From an uncultured Nitrospira sp. (GTDB taxonomy: Bacteria > Nitrospirota > Nitrospiria > Nitrospirales > Nitrospiraceae): a DNA stretch of 34,125 nucleotides. The stretch is taken from contig CABVRS010000018.1 of the NCBI GenBank assembly GCA_902500745.1, forward strand, positions 1-34,125, given 5' to 3'. Positions 31,104 through 34,125 of the stretch are shown here, one piece after another (position 1 is the first letter of the stretch; each line of letters opens with the position of its first letter). The translations under genes and the position numbers were made by a program. Under the pieces are notes generated by a model. That model ran no database searches and was not told the DNA's origin. It saw nothing but the letters and a program-made list of their open reading frames with translations.

Positions 31104-31574
31104 TTAGTTCAGCTTCGAGAGCGCATCGAGAATCTCTTTATCCTCGCGCGCAGTCTTGATCTCCTGCACCTTCACATAGGCGACCTTGCCGTTCTTATCG
31201 ACGATGACGGTCGCACGCTTGGAGCAGTTCAGCGGCTCGAAATAGAGACCATAGGACTTCGCGGTCGTCCGGTGCACATCCGACAGCAAGCGGTGTTTCA
31301 GGTCCAGGGAGTCCGCCCAGGCTTTGTGGGAAAAGAAGCTGTCGCAGCTGACGCCGAACAGCTCAGCGTTCGCAGACTGAAACTTGGGGAAGTCGTCAGT
31401 CAAACACTTATTTTCGCCCTGGCAGACGGGGCTCCAATCCAGGGGATAGAAGCAGAGGACAACGTTCTTCTTGCCCTTATAGTCGCTCAGCTTCACGTCC
31501 TTCTGGTCTTGGTCCTTCAGGTTGAAGTCCGGTGCCGTATCCCCTGCCTTGATTTCCGGTGCTACATCACTCAT
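31104..31574 (-). CDS. Peroxiredoxin (AhpC/TSA family)
   Basis: The 156-residue protein has the peroxiredoxin fold with the active site [14 protein letters not shown]: Pro44, Ser48 (in place of the usual Thr) and peroxidatic Cys51, plus Arg120 in [10 protein letters not shown]. Further cysteines are Cys41, Cys57, Cys77 and Cys117, so a resolving partner may exist; which one acts is not clear. It reduces hydrogen or organic peroxides, with electrons from a thioredoxin. AAGGAGG precedes the ATG, the strongest ribosome site in this part, in line with an abundant protein. A promoter with perfect TTGACA is upstream, and a thioredoxin-like gene follows. Confidence 0.92.
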   Translation of the reverse strand: MSDVAPEIKAGDTAPDFNLKDQDQKDVKLSDYKGKKNVVLCFYPLDWSPVCQGENKCLTDDFPKFQSANAELFGVSCDSFFSHKAWADSLDLKHRLLSDVHRTTAKSYGLYFEPLNCSKRATVIVDKNGKVAYVKVQEIKTAREDKEILDALSKLN

Positions 31575-31659
31575 CTCAAACCTCCTTATAGAACTGTATG
31601 GGTAATTGCTGGACTGAGGTCTCGAATCGGAAGGACCCCACTGCCTAATTCACTTAAAC

Positions 31660-31689
31660 TTTGTAACCTGTGTTTTTAAAGCTTGTCAA
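31660..31689 (-). promoter_or_regulatory. Promoter of the peroxiredoxin gene
   Basis: On the minus strand a perfect TTGACA (31684-31689) stands 18 bases before TACAAA (31660-31665). The spacer is AT-rich. Transcription would start about 80 bases before the ATG at 31574. The remainder of the 174-bp gap shows no gene. Confidence 0.55.
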
Positions 31690-31748
31690 CAGCCTATACA
31701 GGCCCGAGGCAGAGTGCGGGATGATAACATGTTGAGTAGACGAGGAAA

Positions 31749-32501
31749 TCAGGAATTTATCAGTTCTCGGAATCCCAACATCCGCCCGGCAGGTGCCGCA
31801 GTACGATAGTTCCTGATCTGGACCGAGCGACCAAGCTGAGGAAGATCCAGCGATGTTCCGACCTTCGGAGAGTGGCCCACCCGCAATAATTCGCCGGCTG
31901 ATGCCGACAGGACTTCCTTAGCGGTGCTGTCGGAGAGTCCCTTGTTGGTGAATAGTTCAACCTCATCCAGTCCGAACTTGCTCAACCCCAAGGAGTAGGA
32001 CCACACCCGGTCGTCGTGTGACGTGTCGTCATGCACGATCGACAGATGGTCGTCCAAGACAAAACTCGCGAGCGTCCGCTGCTGCCAGTCCGATGGATTG
32101 ATGTACGCTTGGGTGATGACATCATAGGCCGTGCCTTGCGACAACAGCGTCAAGCAACGGGCAAGGCGCGCCGCGAGCAGGACGGTATCGGGCATGTCCC
32201 GTGGGGAGGTGAGAGAGGGGGCCACCGCGCCCATGATCTCGTGTTCCCAGGACAGCTGTTTCATGACGTCAGCGACATGACTCATCGGCAACGGCATGAC
32301 CACATGGGCCGACCAGGGACCGTGTGTCGCCTGCCAGGATTCAGGCGATCCCTCTTCATGACGGATGACCAGAGGGCCACTATACTCACGGTCATAGACT
32401 GCTTTGACCTCGTCGGTCGCAGGAGCGGTACCTCGATAGCCGATAAAGTAGAGAGGTGGCCGTTTGGCGGACGGCTTGGGAGTCTTCTTGCGAATTCTCA
32501 T
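31749..32501 (-). CDS. Unknown soluble protein of 250 residues
   Basis: ATG 32501 is preferred because AGGGA lies about ten bases upstream; the longer frame has no ribosome site. The protein starts with a basic, Lys/Pro-rich stretch (MRIRKKTPKPSAKRPP) and continues as a mixed alpha/beta protein with WSAHVVMPLPMSHVADVMKQL, LASFVLDDHLSIVHDD, and a C-terminal QIRNYRTAAPAGRMLGFREL. There is no signal peptide, membrane helix or motif I can assign. It lies downstream of typA (80 bp) on the same strand, with degenerate heptamers in the gap. Function unknown. Confidence 0.72.
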   Translation of the reverse strand: MRIRKKTPKPSAKRPPLYFIGYRGTAPATDEVKAVYDREYSGPLVIRHEEGSPESWQATHGPWSAHVVMPLPMSHVADVMKQLSWEHEIMGAVAPSLTSPRDMPDTVLLAARLARCLTLLSQGTAYDVITQAYINPSDWQQRTLASFVLDDHLSIVHDDTSHDDRVWSYSLGLSKFGLDEVELFTNKGLSDSTAKEVLSASAGELLRVGHSPKVGTSLDLPQLGRSVQIRNYRTAAPAGRMLGFRELINS

Positions 32502-32553
32502 ATCAGCGTCCCTATCTCGTTTCTCGTAAAGCCCGTCTTGCAAGCGAACGACG

Positions 32554-32567
32554 CTTCACGTTTCACA
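32554..32567 (-). repeat. Two heptamers in the typA downstream gap
   Basis: On the minus strand TGTGAAA and CGTGAAG follow each other, matching the [GCT]GT[GA]A[AG][AG] form seen at 6541-6568. The 80-bp gap shows no clear terminator. Confidence 0.4.
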
Positions 32568-32581
32568 AACACCGGGGGTGA

Positions 32582-34125
32582 TTATTTCCCGGCTTTCCGT
32601 GCCTTGCGGCGGTCGTCCGGGTTTAAGAGGCGCTTCCGGAGACGGAGGTTTTGTGGCGTGACCTCGACCAGTTCATCGGATCCGATATACTCCAAGGCGA
32701 ATTCCAGCGTCATTTCACGCGGTGGAGTAAGGACCAAGGCTTCGTCGGAACCGGATGCCCGCATATTGGAGAGGTGCTTCTCCTTGCACACATTCACATC
32801 AAGGTCTTCATCGCGGCTGTTTTGGCCCACGACCATTCCTCGGTAGACCTCGACGCCAGGACCAATGAACATGGCGCCGCGTTCTTGAGTCATGAAGATA
32901 GCATACCCCGTGCTCTGACCATCTTCGTAGGCGACCAATGAGCCGTGTGGCGCAACGATCAGGTCTCGTTCCTCAGCCGGCTCGTACGCCGTGAAGACAT
33001 GGTGCATGATGACGGTTCCTCGGGTCTTGGCCAACAGCACGTTCTTCAGCCCCATGATGCCGCGGGTTGGAATATGGTATTCGAGGTGCATTTCACTGGT
33101 GCCGACATCGGAATGAATGAGCCGCATGTGGCGCATTTCACCACGGCGCTTCCCGATTTCCTCGATGACCGTGCCTTGATAGGTCTCCGGCACCTGGATG
33201 GTCAACTCCTCATAGGGTTCCATGACGGCGCCGCCTTCACGATGGAGAATGACTTCCGGTTGCGAGACTTGCAGTTCGTATCCTTCCCGTCGCATCTGTT
33301 CGATCAACACCGACAGATGGAGTTCGCCTCGGCCTGCCACAAGGAAGCGGTCCGCGCTGTCGGTTTCGTTCACGCGGAGCGACACGTTGGTCTCGAGTTC
33401 CTTGAAGAGGCGCTCACGCAAATGGCGCGAGGTCAGGAACTTCCCCTCCCGTCCGGCGAAGGGGCTGTTGTTGACGGAAAACGTCATCTGAACCGTCGGT
33501 TCGTCGATGGTCACACGCGGGAGAGCCTCCGGCGTGTCGGCGTCGGCGATGGTGTCGCCGATGCTCACGTCATCAAGTCCCGCCACCGCGACAATTTCGC
33601 CGGCCGCTGCCTGTTCGGTGTCGGCTCGGTCGAGACCCGAATACACCGCGAGGTCGGAGACCTTGCCGGGAAACTGGGCGCCGTTTTTCCCGAGTACCAT
33701 GACATTCTGCCGTCGAGCAATGGAACCGGACTGAACCTTGCCGATCCCCATCTTGCCTTTATAGGGATCTTGCACGAGAGCCAGGACAAGGATTTGAAGC
33801 GGAGCCTCGGCATGAATAGCTGGGGCAGGAATCTTTTCCAGGACGGTATCGAGTAGCGGGACGATGTCGGTCCCCGGCTTATTGACATCAAGCGTGGCGA
33901 TCCCCTTGATGGCCGACGTGTAGACAATGGGAAAATCGAGTTGTTCGTCCGTGGCTCCTAAGTGGACGAAGAGGTCGAAGGTGCGGTTGACCACATCGTC
34001 GATCACCGCATCCGGCCGATCGATTTTGTTGATGACGACAATAGCTCTGTGTCCGAGTGCCAAGGCTTTCCGCAACACAAACGTTGTTTGCGGCATGGGG
34101 CCTTCTTTCGCATCGACCAGAATCA
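32582..34125 (-). CDS. typA: GTPase TypA/BipA (5' end cut by window edge)
   Basis: The visible 513 residues are the C-terminal part of a translational GTPase; roughly the first 90-100 residues, with the P-loop, switch I and the DxxG motif, lie outside the window. The visible part starts at ILVDAKEGPMPQTTF and has the G4 motif NKIDRP, the G5-region TSAIKG, the domain II segment DPYKGKMGIGKVQSG, the EF-G-like domain RGELHLSVLIEQMRREGYEL, and the TypA C-terminal domain with the basic tail RLLNPDDRRKARKAGK. TypA binds ribosomes and supports growth under stress and low temperature. The reading frame continues to the last base, so the first ATG seen at 34096 is internal. Confidence 0.96.
   Translation of the reverse strand, partial: ILVDAKEGPMPQTTFVLRKALALGHRAIVVINKIDRPDAVIDDVVNRTFDLFVHLGATDEQLDFPIVYTSAIKGIATLDVNKPGTDIVPLLDTVLEKIPAPAIHAEAPLQILVLALVQDPYKGKMGIGKVQSGSIARRQNVMVLGKNGAQFPGKVSDLAVYSGLDRADTEQAAAGEIVAVAGLDDVSIGDTIADADTPEALPRVTIDEPTVQMTFSVNNSPFAGREGKFLTSRHLRERLFKELETNVSLRVNETDSADRFLVAGRGELHLSVLIEQMRREGYELQVSQPEVILHREGGAVMEPYEELTIQVPETYQGTVIEEIGKRRGEMRHMRLIHSDVGTSEMHLEYHIPTRGIMGLKNVLLAKTRGTVIMHHVFTAYEPAEERDLIVAPHGSLVAYEDGQSTGYAIFMTQERGAMFIGPGVEVYRGMVVGQNSRDEDLDVNVCKEKHLSNMRASGSDEALVLTPPREMTLEFALEYIGSDELVEVTPQNLRLRKRLLNPDDRRKARKAGK

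Noticed and set aside
31086..31679. Plus-strand open frame of 197 codons
   Set aside because: It is antisense to the peroxiredoxin gene and shows no protein-like domain.
32945..33856. Plus-strand open frame of 303 codons
   Set aside because: It is antisense to the conserved body of typA.

Overview
The window looks like chromosomal DNA of a Nitrospira-type bacterium (phylum Nitrospirota). This is inferred from gene content and coding style, not proved: there are five universal stress protein (USP) genes, a DUF2934 protein, a PII-like protein, a c-type cytochrome, a PPi-type phosphofructokinase, moderately high GC and compact gene packing. No rRNA, tRNA, CRISPR array, transposase or phage gene was recognised. 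The window is cut at both ends: a P-type ATPase is truncated at the left edge and TypA/BipA at the right edge.

Layout. 1-2.9 kb: a USP gene overlapping a cation P-type ATPase (minus strand), then two CBS-pair genes (plus strand), the first preceded by a possible 60-codon gene. 3.1-5 kb: an L,D-transpeptidase, a convergent PII-like protein and a small lipoprotein carrying a duplicated Cys motif. 5.2-6.5 kb: an arsenic cassette, arsR-arsM, with two matching dyads that look like ArsR operators. 6.6-12.1 kb: an APH-fold kinase, a CysC-like P-loop kinase and a 1210-residue SWIM/SNF2 helicase. 12.2-17.7 kb (minus strand): an orphan PAS histidine kinase with a good promoter, an alpha/beta hydrolase coupled to a pentapeptide-repeat protein, then a small membrane peptide, a USP, an FmdB-type zinc ribbon and a cytochrome c. 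18.0-23.9 kb (plus strand): a tight seven-gene run of USP, cupredoxin, USP, DUF2934, unknown 463-residue protein, PPi-PFK and USP. 24-25.8 kb: a MarR regulator with an unusual four-Cys tail, and two convergent lipoprotein-like genes. 26-29.6 kb: rubrerythrin, an HdrD/GlpC-like iron-sulfur protein, DUF3501, a two-domain pterin synthase homologue and a small membrane protein. 29.6-34.1 kb (minus strand): two tandem His-rich periplasmic proteins, a thioredoxin-like protein, a peroxiredoxin, an unknown protein and TypA.

Functionally the region reads as a stress and energy-limitation neighbourhood. USP and CBS proteins bind adenine nucleotides and can report energy state, PPi-PFK saves ATP in glycolysis, rubrerythrin, peroxiredoxin and thioredoxin handle peroxide, and arsR/arsM plus the His-rich proteins deal with metals and metalloids. 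The least explained parts are the 18-24 kb USP block, the Cys-tailed MarR regulator, the duplicated-motif lipoprotein, and the heptamer-type repeats found in several short intergenic gaps.
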